Shown here: positions 14,286 to 23,156 of the stretch, piece after piece
Layout of the letters: every line of letters begins with the position of its first letter
Numbering within the stretch: the stretch's first letter is position 1
NCBI GenBank assembly: GCA_937898635.1
Contig: CALEJW010000004.1
Location: 1-64,000, forward strand
Reading direction: 5' to 3'
From: an uncultured Pseudomonadota bacterium
GTDB taxonomy: Bacteria; Pseudomonadota; Gammaproteobacteria; Burkholderiales; Usitatibacteraceae
Length of the DNA stretch: 64,000 nt
The notes under the pieces: model-generated
Told to the model about the DNA's origin: nothing
Seen by the model: only the letters and a program-made list of their open reading frames with translations
Database searches by the model: none
Translations under genes and position numbers: made by a program

Positions 14286-15458
14286 ATGGGTCACGCCGGG
14301 CTGGCCGCCCTCGCCGGCGGGCTGGAAGGGCTCGCGCGCGACGGGCTTCTTCGCACCCGTCGCGTGCTCGACTCCGCCCAGGGCCCGGTGGTCCGCGAAG
14401 GCGGACGCGAGCTCGCGAACTTCGCCTCGAACGACTACCTCGGGCTCGCGAACCACCCGCGCATCCGCGAGGCGGCCCGCGCCGCGATCGACCGGTACGG
14501 CTTCGGCGCCGGCGCTTCCCCCATCGTCAGCGGCCACACGCGCCTGCACGAGGAAGCGGAACTCGCCTTCGCCCGCTTCACGGGCCTGCCCCGCGCGCTG
14601 CTCTTCCCGAGCGGCTACGCGGCCAACCTGGGCATCCTCACCGCGCTCGCGGACCGCTCCGCGGCGATCTTCGCCGACCGCCTCGACCACGCCTGCCTGA
14701 ACGACGGCGCGCTCCTGTCGCGCGCTTCCTTCCGCCGCTATCCGCACGGTGACCTGGACCGGCTCGACTCGCTCCTCGCGACCTCGACCGCCGCACTTCG
14801 CGTGATCGCCACGGACGCGGTGTTCAGCATGGACGGCGACATCGCGCCCGTGCCGGAGCTGCTCGCGCTCGCCGAGCGCCACGACGCCTGGCTCGTGCTC
14901 GACGACGCGCACGGCATCGGCGTCCTCGGCGAGGGACGCGGGACCCTCGCGCACTTCGGCGTCGCCTCCCCGCGCATCGTTTACATGGCCACGCTCGGCA
15001 AGGCGCTCGGCGGCTACGGCGCCTTCGTCGCGGGCGAGCCGGAGGTGATCGCGTGGCTGATGCAGCGCGCCCGCCCTTATGTATTCTCGACCGCCCTTCC
15101 GCCCGCGGCCGCGGCCGCGGCGACCGAGGCGCTGCGCCTTCTCGAGGAGGAGCCGTCGCTCGTTGCCAGCCTGCAAGCTCGCATCGCCGGCTTCCGCGCG
15201 GACTGTGCCCGACGCGGCATCGCGACGGCATCCTCCACCGCGATCCAGCCGATTCCCGTGGGAGATGCGGCGCAAGCGGTGGCGATCTCGGCGCGCCTGC
15301 GCGAGCTCGGCCAGCTCGTCCCCGCGATCCGCCCGCCGACCGTCCCCGAGGGCACCTCGCGCCTTCGCGTGTCCCTCTGCGCCGCCCACTCCCCGGGGCA
15401 GGTCGCCGCGCTGGCCGCGGCCCTCGCCGAAGCCCTCGGCCATGGCGATCCACGTTGA
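14286..15458 (+). CDS. bioF: 8-amino-7-oxononanoate synthase
   Basis: This PLP enzyme condenses pimeloyl-ACP/CoA with L-alanine in the first dedicated biotin ring step. The 390-residue product has the PLP-lysine at Lys239 in the motif MATLGKALGGYGAFV. It also has DDAHGIGVLG with the PLP-contacting Asp/His, and NDYLGLANHP near the N terminus. The gene overlaps bioH by 17 bases. Confidence 0.96.
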   Translation: MGHAGLAALAGGLEGLARDGLLRTRRVLDSAQGPVVREGGRELANFASNDYLGLANHPRIREAARAAIDRYGFGAGASPIVSGHTRLHEEAELAFARFTGLPRALLFPSGYAANLGILTALADRSAAIFADRLDHACLNDGALLSRASFRRYPHGDLDRLDSLLATSTAALRVIATDAVFSMDGDIAPVPELLALAERHDAWLVLDDAHGIGVLGEGRGTLAHFGVASPRIVYMATLGKALGGYGAFVAGEPEVIAWLMQRARPYVFSTALPPAAAAAATEALRLLEEEPSLVASLQARIAGFRADCARRGIATASSTAIQPIPVGDAAQAVAISARLRELGQLVPAIRPPTVPEGTSRLRVSLCAAHSPGQVAALAAALAEALGHGDPR

Positions 15459-16203
15459 GCGCGCCGGCGCGGGGCCCGACCTGGTCCTCCTGCACGGGTG
15501 GTGCCTGCACGGCGGCGTGTGGGACGCGCTCGCGCAACGCCTCGCCGCGAGCTTCCGGCTCCACGTCGTCGACCTTCCCGGGCACGGCCGCTCGCGCGAC
15601 GTCGCCTTCGGCGCGCTCGACGACGTCGTCGATGAAGTGGCCGCCTGCTGTCCCGAGGGCGCCGGCGTCTGCGGATGGTCGCTCGGCGGGCTCGTCGCGC
15701 TGCGCCTGGCCACCCGGCATCCCGCGCGCGTGGGTGCGCTCGCCCTCGTGAGCGCCACGCCGCGCTTCGCGCGAGCGCCCGGCTGGCCCCACGGCATGGC
15801 GCCCGCGACATTGGCCGCCTTCGCCGACGGCCTCGGCGCCGCGCCCGGGAAGACGATCCGCCGCTTCCTCGACCTGTGCGCCCACGGCGGTCCCGACGCG
15901 CGCCGCGGCAGCCGCGAGCTCGCGGCGATCCTCGCGCAACGGGAGACCCCGTCCGCGGCCGATCTCGCCTCGGGGCTCGCGCTGCTCGCGCACGCGGACC
16001 TGCGGAGCGAGGTCCCGGCCATCGGCGTGCCCGCGATCGTCGTGCACGGCGAGCGCGACGCGCTCGTCCCCGTGGCCGCGGCCCGGTGGCTCGCGGCGAG
16101 CCTGCCCGCGGCGCGGCTCACCGAGATCGCCGGCGCCGCGCATGTTCCCTTCGCCACCCATCCCGACGCGGTGGCGCTCGCCCTCGCGGATCTCCATGGA
16201 TAG
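15442..16203 (+). CDS. bioH: Pimeloyl-[acyl-carrier protein] methyl ester esterase
   Basis: This alpha/beta hydrolase removes the methyl group from pimeloyl-ACP methyl ester, ending the BioC-BioH pathway to pimelate. The 253-residue product shows the lid-less hydrolase pattern LLHGWCLHGGVW, the nucleophile elbow GWSLGG with Ser80, a catalytic Asp in VVHGERDALVPV and the His in GAAHVPF. The ATG at 15442 lies inside the end of bioF. Overlap with bioC is eight bases. Having bioH inside the operon, next to bioC, supports the function. Confidence 0.94.
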   Translation: MAIHVERAGAGPDLVLLHGWCLHGGVWDALAQRLAASFRLHVVDLPGHGRSRDVAFGALDDVVDEVAACCPEGAGVCGWSLGGLVALRLATRHPARVGALALVSATPRFARAPGWPHGMAPATLAAFADGLGAAPGKTIRRFLDLCAHGGPDARRGSRELAAILAQRETPSAADLASGLALLAHADLRSEVPAIGVPAIVVHGERDALVPVAAARWLAASLPAARLTEIAGAAHVPFATHPDAVALALADLHG

Positions 16204-17071
16204 GGCGGACCTGCCGGTCAAGCGCGACGTCCGCCGGTCCTTCGAGCGGGCCGCGCGCACCTACGACGAGGCCGCCGTGCTGCAACGCGAGGTGTGCGCG
16301 CGACTCCTCGAGCACCTGGACCCGGTCCGCCTGGACCCGCGCCGCGCCGTCGACCTCGGCTGCGGCACGGGGCACGCCTTCGAGGCGCTCGCCGCGCGCT
16401 ATCCCGGTGCCGACCTGGTCGGGATCGACATCGCCGCGTCCATGCTGGAAAGGGCGCGCGGCCGCCGCCCCTGGTGGCGGCGCCTCCTCGGCGCCCGCTC
16501 CCCCGGGCTCGTCTGCGCCGACGCCGAGCGCCTGCCGCTCGCGGGCGCGAGCCTCGACCTCGTCTTCTCCAACCTCGCGCTGCAGTGGTGCGACCCGGAG
16601 CGCGTGTTCGCCGAGGCCGCGCGCACGCTCAAGCCGGAGGGCCTCCTGCTCTTCTCCACCTTCGGGCCGGACACGCTGAAGGAATTGCGCGAGGCCTTCG
16701 CGGAGGCCGACGGCGCGCCGCACGTGAACCGTTTCACCGACATGCACGACCTCGGCGACCAGCTGGTCCACGCGGGATTCGCCGATCCGGTCATGGAGAT
16801 GGAGCGCATCACGCTCGAGTACGAGAGCGTCCTCGCGATCGCCCGCGACCTGAAGGCGATCGGCGCGGTGAACGCGCTTCCCGCGCGCCCGCGCGGACTG
16901 CCCGGGCGCGCGCGCTGGCAGCGAATGACGCTCGCCTACGAGCGCCATCGCCGCGACGGCCGCCTGCCGGCCACCTGGGAAGTGGTCTACGGCCACGCCT
17001 GGAAGGTGCCGCCGAAGCGTCTCCCGGACGGCCGGCAGGTCGTCGGCTTCGCGCCGCGGGGCCCGCGATGA
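16196..17071 (+). CDS. bioC: Malonyl-[acyl-carrier protein] O-methyltransferase
   Basis: BioC uses SAM to methylate malonyl-ACP so that fatty-acid synthesis can extend it to pimeloyl-ACP methyl ester. The 291-residue product has the SAM motif VDLGCGTGHAFEAL and the BioC-type N terminus VKRDVRRSFERAARTYDEAA. The start at 16196 (MDRADLPVKRD) is chosen because it matches the family N terminus and overlaps the bioH end. The stop codon overlaps the bioD start (ATGA). Confidence 0.94.
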   Translation: MDRADLPVKRDVRRSFERAARTYDEAAVLQREVCARLLEHLDPVRLDPRRAVDLGCGTGHAFEALAARYPGADLVGIDIAASMLERARGRRPWWRRLLGARSPGLVCADAERLPLAGASLDLVFSNLALQWCDPERVFAEAARTLKPEGLLLFSTFGPDTLKELREAFAEADGAPHVNRFTDMHDLGDQLVHAGFADPVMEMERITLEYESVLAIARDLKAIGAVNALPARPRGLPGRARWQRMTLAYERHRRDGRLPATWEVVYGHAWKVPPKRLPDGRQVVGFAPRGPR

Positions 17072-17760
17072 GCCGCGGCGTCTTCGTCACCGGCACCGAC
17101 ACCGGCGTCGGCAAGACCGTGGTCGCGTGCGCGCTGGTGCGGGCGCTGCGGGCGCGCGGCCTTCGCGTCGCGCCGATGAAGCCCGTCGCGGCCGGTGCCG
17201 TGCCCCACGGCGACGGCTGGGCGAACGAGGACACGATCGCCCTCGCGCGGGCCGCCGGCCCGGGCGCGCCGCCGCCCGGGGAGATCACGCCCGTGCTGCT
17301 GCGCGAGGCGATCGCGCCGCACGTCGCCGCCGCCCGCGAAGGCCGGGCCATCGCGCTCGCCCCGCTCGTCGAGGCGCACCGGGCGCTCGCGCGCGCGTGC
17401 GACTTCACCGTGGTCGAGGGCGTGGGCGGCTTCCGCGTCCCGCTCGCGCGCGGCCTCGACGCGGCGGATCTCGCCGCGGCGCTCGGGCTTCCGGTCGTCC
17501 TCGTGGTGGGGCTTCGCCTGGGCTGCCTGAACCACGCGCTCCTCACGGCGGAGTCGATCGCGCGCGCGGGCCTTCCGCTCGCGGGATGGGTCGCCAACGC
17601 GATCGACCCGGCGATGGCGGCGCGCGACGAGAACGTCGCCGCTCTCGCGGAGCGACTGGGCGCGCCGCTGCTCGGCCTCCTGCCCTTCGCGCCCGACGGC
17701 GAAACGCCCGGGCCGGAGGAGCGGCTCGACGTGGCCACGCTCCTCGCGCGGGCGGGCTGA
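17068..17760 (+). CDS. bioD: Dethiobiotin synthetase
   Basis: This ATP-dependent enzyme closes the ureido ring to form dethiobiotin, the BioB substrate. The 230-residue product starts MSRGVFVTGTDTGVGKT, which is the BioD P-loop, followed by APMKPVAAGA and the EGVGGFRVPL substrate loop. It overlaps bioC by four bases and ends the operon. bioA, needed between BioF and BioD, is not in this window and must be elsewhere. Confidence 0.95.
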   Translation: MSRGVFVTGTDTGVGKTVVACALVRALRARGLRVAPMKPVAAGAVPHGDGWANEDTIALARAAGPGAPPPGEITPVLLREAIAPHVAAAREGRAIALAPLVEAHRALARACDFTVVEGVGGFRVPLARGLDAADLAAALGLPVVLVVGLRLGCLNHALLTAESIARAGLPLAGWVANAIDPAMAARDENVAALAERLGAPLLGLLPFAPDGETPGPEERLDVATLLARAG

Positions 17761-17892
17761 GCCTTTTCCCCGGCACGCGTCGCGCGGCCGGCCCTCGATA
17801 CGGGACCGTCTTTGCCTTTCCCCGTCGCGGCTGACATGATGGACCCGTTCGCGCCGCCCCGGCCGTCCAAACGAATCCGAGCGCAGAGGTCG

Positions 17893-18531
17893 ATGGGGAT
17901 CTTCAGGAACTACGTCGCCGACGAGTGGCTCTTCCCGGCCGCGGTCGCCTTTCTCCTGGTCGGCGCCGCCTTCGCTTTCGTCGTCGGCGCGGGCCTGGTG
18001 CTGCGAAGCGGCGCCATGTTCCGCTTCTTCGCCGCCATGAACCGCTGGGTCTCGACGCGCGAGATGATGAAGTCGGCGGAGCGCGCTCGCGATCTCGACG
18101 CGATCCTGCACCGCCGGCGCGGCGCCCTCGGCGCGACGATCCTCGCGGCCGCGGGCCTTTCCCTGTGGATGCTCCTGCGGCATTTCGACGTCGAGGCGCT
18201 CGCCGTGGCGCTTCGTCACCGGGCCCCGCCCGAACTCGTCGAAGTGGCGGCGCGCTCGCTCAAGTGGTTCCTCGTGGCCGGCCACGTCGCGGCGCTCGCG
18301 GCCGGCCTCGCGCTGCTGGTCGCGCCGGCCGCGTTCGCGCGCCTCGAGGCCCGCGCGAACCGGTGGCATTCGCTGCGCGAGCGGGGACGCGGGCTCGAGC
18401 TCATGCACCTGACGCTCGACCAGTGGGTGGCCGCCTACCCGCGCGCGATCGGCTTCGTGATCCTCGCCCTCGCCCTTTTCGTGATCGTGAGCCTCGGCGG
18501 GGCGGTGCTCGGCCGGGGGCTCGTCCCGTGA
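17893..18531 (+). CDS. Inner-membrane protein of unknown function upstream of the MSHA locus
   Basis: The 212-residue protein has four likely membrane segments (about residues 13-35, 80-97, 128-150 and 185-207) and charged loops. An ATG at 17893 is preferred because AGAGG lies five bases before it. Alternative ATGs at 17836 and 17839 would add about 18 residues but lack a binding site. It lies 50 bases before mshE and could be in the same transcript. No family is recognised; it may be unrelated to pili. Confidence 0.7.
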   Translation: MGIFRNYVADEWLFPAAVAFLLVGAAFAFVVGAGLVLRSGAMFRFFAAMNRWVSTREMMKSAERARDLDAILHRRRGALGATILAAAGLSLWMLLRHFDVEALAVALRHRAPPELVEVAARSLKWFLVAGHVAALAAGLALLVAPAAFARLEARANRWHSLRERGRGLELMHLTLDQWVAAYPRAIGFVILALALFVIVSLGGAVLGRGLVP

Positions 18532-18580
18532 GGGCGATCCGGGGGGCCCGCCGTCCCGCGCGCGCGGCGGGAGGCCGCCG

Positions 18581-20287
18581 GTGACGCGCCCCGCGGTGGT
18601 GAGGCTCGGGGAGGTGCTCGTCGGGCAGGGCCTCATCAGCCCGGAGCAGCTCGCCTCCGCCCTCGCCGAGCAGAAGCGCAACTCCCGCAAGCTCGGCCGC
18701 ATCATCGTCGAGCGCGGCCTCGTGCCCGAGGAAGGCATCTCGCGGGCGCTGGGCAAGCAGCTCGGCATCCCCTTCGTGGACCTGAGGCAGTTCGACACGC
18801 GCCGCGAGACGGTGCTCAAGCTGAGCGAGACCCAGGCGCGGCGGCTGCGCGCCATCGTCCTGGAGGACCGCGGCACCGTGGCGCGGGTCGGCGTCGCCGA
18901 CCCCACCAACCTCGCGGCCTACGACGAGCTCGCGCGCGTCCTCGGCCGGGAGGTCGAGCTCGCGGTGGTGACCGAGTCGGACCTCCTCGCCACCATCGAC
19001 CGCATCTACCAGCGCACCCAGGAGATCTCCACCCTCGCGAAGGAGCTCACCGAGGAGGTCGGCGACTTCTCCATCGACTTCGGGGGCCTCCTCGACACGA
19101 CCCCGCGCGTGGAGGACGCGCCGGTCGTGCGCCTGCTGCAGACCATCTTCGAGGATGCGGTTCGCGTGAGGGCCTCGGACATCCACATCGAGCCCCAGGA
19201 GAAGGCTCTCAACATCCGCTTCCGCATCGACGGCGTGCTGCACCTGCAGATCGAGTCCGACATCAAGATCGCCTCGGCGCTCGCGCAGCGCCTGAAGCTC
19301 ATGTCCGGCCTCGACATCTCCGAGCGGCGCCTGCCCCAGGACGGGCGCTTCCACGTGAAGGTCCGCGCGAACCCCGTGGACGTGCGCATCTCCACCATGC
19401 CCACGCAATGGGGCGAGTCCGTCGTGATGCGGCTCCTCACCCAGACCGGGGGCGTGCTGGGGCTGGACCGCCTCGGCATGCCGCCGCGCATCGTCGAGCG
19501 CCTGCGCCACGCGATCCACCGCAGCGGCGGCATGGTGCTCGTCACGGGACCCACGGGCAGCGGCAAGACCACCACGCTCTACGCGATGCTCTCCGAGATC
19601 AACGACGCCGACAAGAAGATCATCACGGTCGAGGACCCGGTGGAGTACCGCCTGCCCGGCATCAACCAGGTGCAGGTCCACGAGCGGATCGACCTCACGT
19701 TCGAGCGGGTGCTGCGCTCGGCGCTGCGGCAGGACCCGGACGTGATCATGGTGGGCGAGATCCGCGACCGCGTCACCGCGGAGACGGGCCTCAGGGCCGC
19801 GATCACCGGGCACATGGTGTTCTCGACGCTGCACACGAACGACGCCTCGGGAACGCCCATCCGCCTCCTCGACATGGGCGTGCCGCGCTACATGGTGGCC
19901 ATGTCGCTCCAGCTCGTCGTGGCGCAGCGCCTCGTGCGCCTGAACTGCGACACCTGCGCCGAGCCCTACCAGCCCGAGGCCGGGGAGATCGCGTGGCTCG
20001 ACGAGCGCGCGTTCGACGTCGCCGCGACGCCGGTCTTCCGGCGCGGACGCGGCTGCTCGCACTGCAACGCGACCGGCTTCCGGTCCCGCACGGGCATCTT
20101 CGAGATGCTCGAGATGACGCGGCCCGTGGTGGAGGCCGCGAATCGCGACGACCCCGCCGAGTTCCTGCGCGCCGCGCGCGAGCAGATGGGCGGGCAGACC
20201 CTGCGCCACGACGCCGCGCGCCTCGTCTACGCCGGCCGGACCACGGTCCACGAGGCGATGCGCGTGGACAACGAGCTGGAGGACTAG
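18581..20287 (+). CDS. mshE: MSHA-type pilus extension ATPase with c-di-GMP-binding MshEN domain
   Basis: The 568-residue GspE/PilB-family hexameric ATPase powers pilus assembly. The N-terminal domain holds two tandem 24-residue MshEN motifs, residues 8-31 (RLGEVLVGQGLISPEQ...) and 37-60 (KLGRIIVERGLVPEEG...), spaced by five residues as in the known c-di-GMP-binding MshE. The C-terminal ATPase has Walker A GPTGSGKTT with Lys329, the Asp box, Walker B (DPDVIMVGEIRD), the His box (HMVFSTLHTND), and a four-cysteine zinc motif (CDTC ... CSHC). The start is a GTG with GGGAGG ahead. It leads the MSHA locus, six bases before mshG. Confidence 0.93.
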   Translation: MTRPAVVRLGEVLVGQGLISPEQLASALAEQKRNSRKLGRIIVERGLVPEEGISRALGKQLGIPFVDLRQFDTRRETVLKLSETQARRLRAIVLEDRGTVARVGVADPTNLAAYDELARVLGREVELAVVTESDLLATIDRIYQRTQEISTLAKELTEEVGDFSIDFGGLLDTTPRVEDAPVVRLLQTIFEDAVRVRASDIHIEPQEKALNIRFRIDGVLHLQIESDIKIASALAQRLKLMSGLDISERRLPQDGRFHVKVRANPVDVRISTMPTQWGESVVMRLLTQTGGVLGLDRLGMPPRIVERLRHAIHRSGGMVLVTGPTGSGKTTTLYAMLSEINDADKKIITVEDPVEYRLPGINQVQVHERIDLTFERVLRSALRQDPDVIMVGEIRDRVTAETGLRAAITGHMVFSTLHTNDASGTPIRLLDMGVPRYMVAMSLQLVVAQRLVRLNCDTCAEPYQPEAGEIAWLDERAFDVAATPVFRRGRGCSHCNATGFRSRTGIFEMLEMTRPVVEAANRDDPAEFLRAAREQMGGQTLRHDAARLVYAGRTTVHEAMRVDNELED

Positions 20288-20292
20288 GCCGG

Positions 20293-21522
20293 ATGCCGCA
20301 CTTCGCCTACCGGGGCCGCAACGCCCGCGGCGAGATGCTCGACGGCGTGCTCGAAGGCGCGAGCGCCGCGGCGGTGGCCGACCAGCTCGTCGCCGGCGGC
20401 CTGACGCCGGTGGAGATCCGCCCCGGCGAGCCCCGGGAGGAAGGGGTCGCGGCCCCCGGGAGCTTCTTCCGCAAGGGCATCGATCCGCTGGACGTGCTCC
20501 TCTTCAGCCGCCACCTGTACACGCTCCTCAAGGCGGGCGTGCCGATCATGAGCGCGCTCGCGGGGCTGCGCGACTCCGCCACCAACGCCCCCTTCCGCGC
20601 CCTGCTCGCCGACGTCCGCGAGAGCCTGGACGCGGGCCGCGACCTCTCCGCGGCGCTGGGCCGGCACCCGGAGGCCTTCTCGCCCTTCTACCTCGCCATG
20701 GTGCGCGTGGGCGAGATGACGGGCCTCCTCCACGAGATCTTCCTGCGGCTCTTCAACTACCTCGACTTCGAGCGGCTGATGCGCGGCCAGGTGAAGGCGG
20801 CGCTGCGCTACCCGACCTTCGTCGTGGTCGCGATGGCGGTCGCGATCGTGGTCGTGAACGTGTTCGTGATCCCGCCCTTCGCCCGCGTCTACCAGGGGTT
20901 CAATGCGAAGCTTCCGATGGTGACGGAGGTGCTCATCGGCTTCTCGAACTTCATGGTGAATTCCTGGCCGCTGCTGCTGGGCGGGGCGGTGGCGGCGATC
21001 CTCGCCTTCCGCGCCTGGACGGCCACGGCCGCCGGCCGGCTCGCCTGGGACGCGACGAAGCTGCGACTGCCCATTTCCGGCAGGATCCTGCGAAAGGCGG
21101 CACTCGCGCGCTTCGCGAGGAGCTTCGCCCTCTCGGCGCGAAGCGGCGTGCCGATCGTCCAGGCCATGGGCCTCGTCTCCGCCACCGTCGGCAACAGCCA
21201 CATGGCGGGACGGGTGGAGCGGATGCGCGAGGGCATCGAGCGCGGCGAGAGCGTGCTGCGCACCGCCGCGGCCTCGGGGATCTTCACGCCGGTGGTGCTG
21301 CAGATGATCGCCGTCGGCGAGGAGAGCGGGGCCCTCGACGACCTGATGGAGGAAGTGGCGGACATGTACCAGAGGGAGGTCGAGTACGACCTGAAGAACC
21401 TCGGCGCGCAGATCGAGCCCATCCTCATCGTCTTCCTCGGCATCCTCGTCCTCGTGCTCGCGCTCGGGGTCTTCCTGCCGATCTGGGACCTCGGCCGCGC
21501 GGCGATGGGGCGCTCCGGCTGA
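20293..21522 (+). CDS. mshG: MSHA/type IV pilus inner-membrane platform protein (PilC/GspF family)
   Basis: The 409-residue protein forms the inner-membrane platform on which the motor ATPase acts. It has the two repeated T2SSF domains (about 65-190 and 265-395) and three transmembrane segments (about 170-195, 215-240 and 370-400), with the conserved GEESGALDDLM and PILIVFLGILV motifs near the end. It follows mshE directly. The ATG at 20293 gives the MPHFAYRGRNARGE start typical of the family. Confidence 0.93.
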   Translation: MPHFAYRGRNARGEMLDGVLEGASAAAVADQLVAGGLTPVEIRPGEPREEGVAAPGSFFRKGIDPLDVLLFSRHLYTLLKAGVPIMSALAGLRDSATNAPFRALLADVRESLDAGRDLSAALGRHPEAFSPFYLAMVRVGEMTGLLHEIFLRLFNYLDFERLMRGQVKAALRYPTFVVVAMAVAIVVVNVFVIPPFARVYQGFNAKLPMVTEVLIGFSNFMVNSWPLLLGGAVAAILAFRAWTATAAGRLAWDATKLRLPISGRILRKAALARFARSFALSARSGVPIVQAMGLVSATVGNSHMAGRVERMREGIERGESVLRTAAASGIFTPVVLQMIAVGEESGALDDLMEEVADMYQREVEYDLKNLGAQIEPILIVFLGILVLVLALGVFLPIWDLGRAAMGRSG

Positions 21523-22043
21523 TGGCCCGCCCGGCCGCCGCGCGCGCGCAGCGGCAGGGCGGCAGCGGCTGGCTGGAACTCGGCGTTTCCGCCGTCGTCG
21601 TCTCGGTGCTGGCCGCCCTGCTCCTGGCAGCGCTCCTCGCCCAGCAGGCGCTCGCGGAGAAGGCGACCGTGGAGCTCACCATCCTCAACCTGCGCACCGG
21701 CCTGCGCCTCGCGGTCGCGGAACTCATCATCGCCGGGCGCGAGCGCGAGGTGGCCTCGCTCGCGGGCGCCAACCCGGTGCGCTGGCTCGAGCGCCCTCCC
21801 GAGGGCTACCTGGGCGAGATCGACACGCCGGAAGACCCGGCGCGCATGCCCGGCGGCGCGTGGTACTTCGACCGTGGCCGGCGCGAGCTGGTCTATCGCG
21901 TGAGCCACGACGGCGGCTTCGAGACCCTGCCCGGCGAGCCCGCCGTGGTGAGGCTCCAGGTCGCGCTGGAACGCGGATCCGCCCGCAAGGAAGCGCTCCT
22001 CGGCGTGGTCCTGAGAGTGAACAACCGCTACAATTGGCGCTAG
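21522..22043 (+). CDS. mshF: MshF-like pilus biogenesis protein
   Basis: The start codon overlaps the mshG stop codon. The 173-residue product has one N-terminal membrane helix (about residues 17-42, WLELGVSAVVVSVLAALLLAALL) and a soluble domain with RELVYRVSHDGGF and a basic Asn-rich end. MshF has the same size, topology and place (after mshG) in Vibrio. Sequence identity is not obvious, so the call rests mostly on position. Its exact role in the MSHA machine is not established. Confidence 0.65.
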   Translation: MARPAAARAQRQGGSGWLELGVSAVVVSVLAALLLAALLAQQALAEKATVELTILNLRTGLRLAVAELIIAGREREVASLAGANPVRWLERPPEGYLGEIDTPEDPARMPGGAWYFDRGRRELVYRVSHDGGFETLPGEPAVVRLQVALERGSARKEALLGVVLRVNNRYNWR

Positions 22044-22055
22044 AAATACCCCCGC

Positions 22056-22071
22056 TGGCATCCAAGTTGCT
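22056..22071 (+). promoter_or_regulatory. Sigma54 (RpoN) promoter before the first pilin gene
   Basis: TGGCATCCAAGTTGCT matches the -24/-12 consensus TGGCACR-N4-TTGCW, with exact GG-to-GC spacing and a perfect TTGC(A/T) box. There are two mismatches next to the -24 box. Transcription would start at about 22082, just upstream of the pilin ATG at 22093, which gives a very short leader. Type IV pilins are often RpoN-controlled. Confidence 0.6.
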
Positions 22072-22092
22072 TGCCCTTTGACGAAATCGAGA

Positions 22093-22566
22093 ATGCGCAA
22101 CTCCAGAGGCTTCACACTGATGGAGCTGGTGATCGTGATCACGATCATCGGCATCCTGGCCGCCGTGGCCCTGCCGCGCTTCGTGAACATGCAGAGCGAC
22201 GCCCGGGCGGCCAAGGCGCAGGCGATCTACGGCGCGGCGAAGTCGGCCGCGACGCTGGCGAAGGCGCGTTGCGAGTTGGACCTCGGCCAGCTGGTGGCCG
22301 GGGGCTTCTGCACGCAGACGGCCGGGACCGTGAACATGGACGGCGCCCTGGTGGACATGGTGAACCGCTACCCGGCCGCCACGCCCACGGGCATCGACCG
22401 CGCGGCGCAGGTGTCGGCGGCGGAAGGCGTGGTCATCGGCGGCACCGCGCCGCGGCGCACCTACGAGGTGGCGGGCGCGGCCGACGGCGGCGCGTGCCGC
22501 GTCACCTACGACGAGGCGGCGCCGGGCTCGTCGGCGGAAGTGACGGTGGTGACGAGCGGGTGCTAG
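22093..22566 (+). CDS. mshB: MSHA-type type IV pilin (MshA/MshB-like), first copy
   Basis: The 157-residue prepilin has a six-residue leader (MRNSRG) and the cleavage/N-methylation motif [19 protein letters not shown] with the conserved Glu5. The C-terminal part carries four cysteines (RCEL, FCTQ, ACRV and the final GC). The ATG at 22093 is chosen over the in-frame TTG at 22078 because the leader is then short and the TTG would lie upstream of the expected RpoN start point. The next gene encodes a second pilin with a longer core. Which of the two is the major MshA is not settled by sequence; by Vibrio order this would be MshB. Confidence 0.85.
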   Translation: MRNSRGFTLMELVIVITIIGILAAVALPRFVNMQSDARAAKAQAIYGAAKSAATLAKARCELDLGQLVAGGFCTQTAGTVNMDGALVDMVNRYPAATPTGIDRAAQVSAAEGVVIGGTAPRRTYEVAGAADGGACRVTYDEAAPGSSAEVTVVTSGC

Positions 22567-22606
22567 CGCAGGAATGAAGAATCATTCAACCGGAATCGGA
22601 GGCAAA

Positions 22607-23044
22607 GTGGACAGACCGAATCGACAAAAGGGTTTCACGCTGATCGAACTCGTGGTGGTGATCATCATCCTCGGCATCCTCGCCGCGGTGGCGCTGCCCA
22701 AGTTCATCGACCTGTCCGCGGACGCGCGCAACGCCGCCGCCTCGGGCGTGGCCGGCTCCATCGCGTCCGGTTCCGCGATCAACTACGGCGCGAGGAAAGC
22801 GGGCAACGCAGGCGCGGTGGCCATGAACGCCGCGAACGTCTGCACGTCGGCGATCCTGCAGCCGATGGTCGCCGGCGTCACGCTGGTAGCCGCCTACAGC
22901 ACCACGGCCGACGGCAACTTCGCCGTGGCCGGCACGGGCGACTGCAGCGCGCCGGCCTCGGACGGCACGGCCGTGGCCTGCACGATCCAGGCGAACGGTC
23001 CCAGCACCACCGCCCGTCCGGCGACGGTCATCTGCGCGCAGTAG
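22607..23044 (+). CDS. mshA: MSHA-type type IV pilin, second copy (likely major pilin MshA)
   Basis: The prepilin has [19 protein letters not shown] with Glu5, followed by the [16 protein letters not shown] extension typical of MshA. The core contains three cysteines. A GTG at 22607 preceded by GGAGG (four-base gap) gives a nine-residue leader and a 145-residue product. An ATG at 22574 would give a 20-residue leader with a weaker site (AGGA), so either is possible. It follows the first pilin by 40 bases and precedes mshC. Confidence 0.85.
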   Translation: MDRPNRQKGFTLIELVVVIIILGILAAVALPKFIDLSADARNAAASGVAGSIASGSAINYGARKAGNAGAVAMNAANVCTSAILQPMVAGVTLVAAYSTTADGNFAVAGTGDCSAPASDGTAVACTIQANGPSTTARPATVICAQ

Positions 23045-23156
23045 GCGCCTTGCGCCCGGGCGCCCCCCCGGGCGCCTGATGCGACGGGGAATGCCAGCGC
23101 CGCGCCGGGACGATCCATCCGCGGGCCCCCGCGCCGCGGGGAGAGCGCTTGGGCCG

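Noticed and set aside
17812..17892. Longer start of the membrane protein before mshE
   Set aside because: The TTG at 17812 and the ATGs at 17836/17839 lack a ribosome binding site; the ATG at 17893 has AGAGG.
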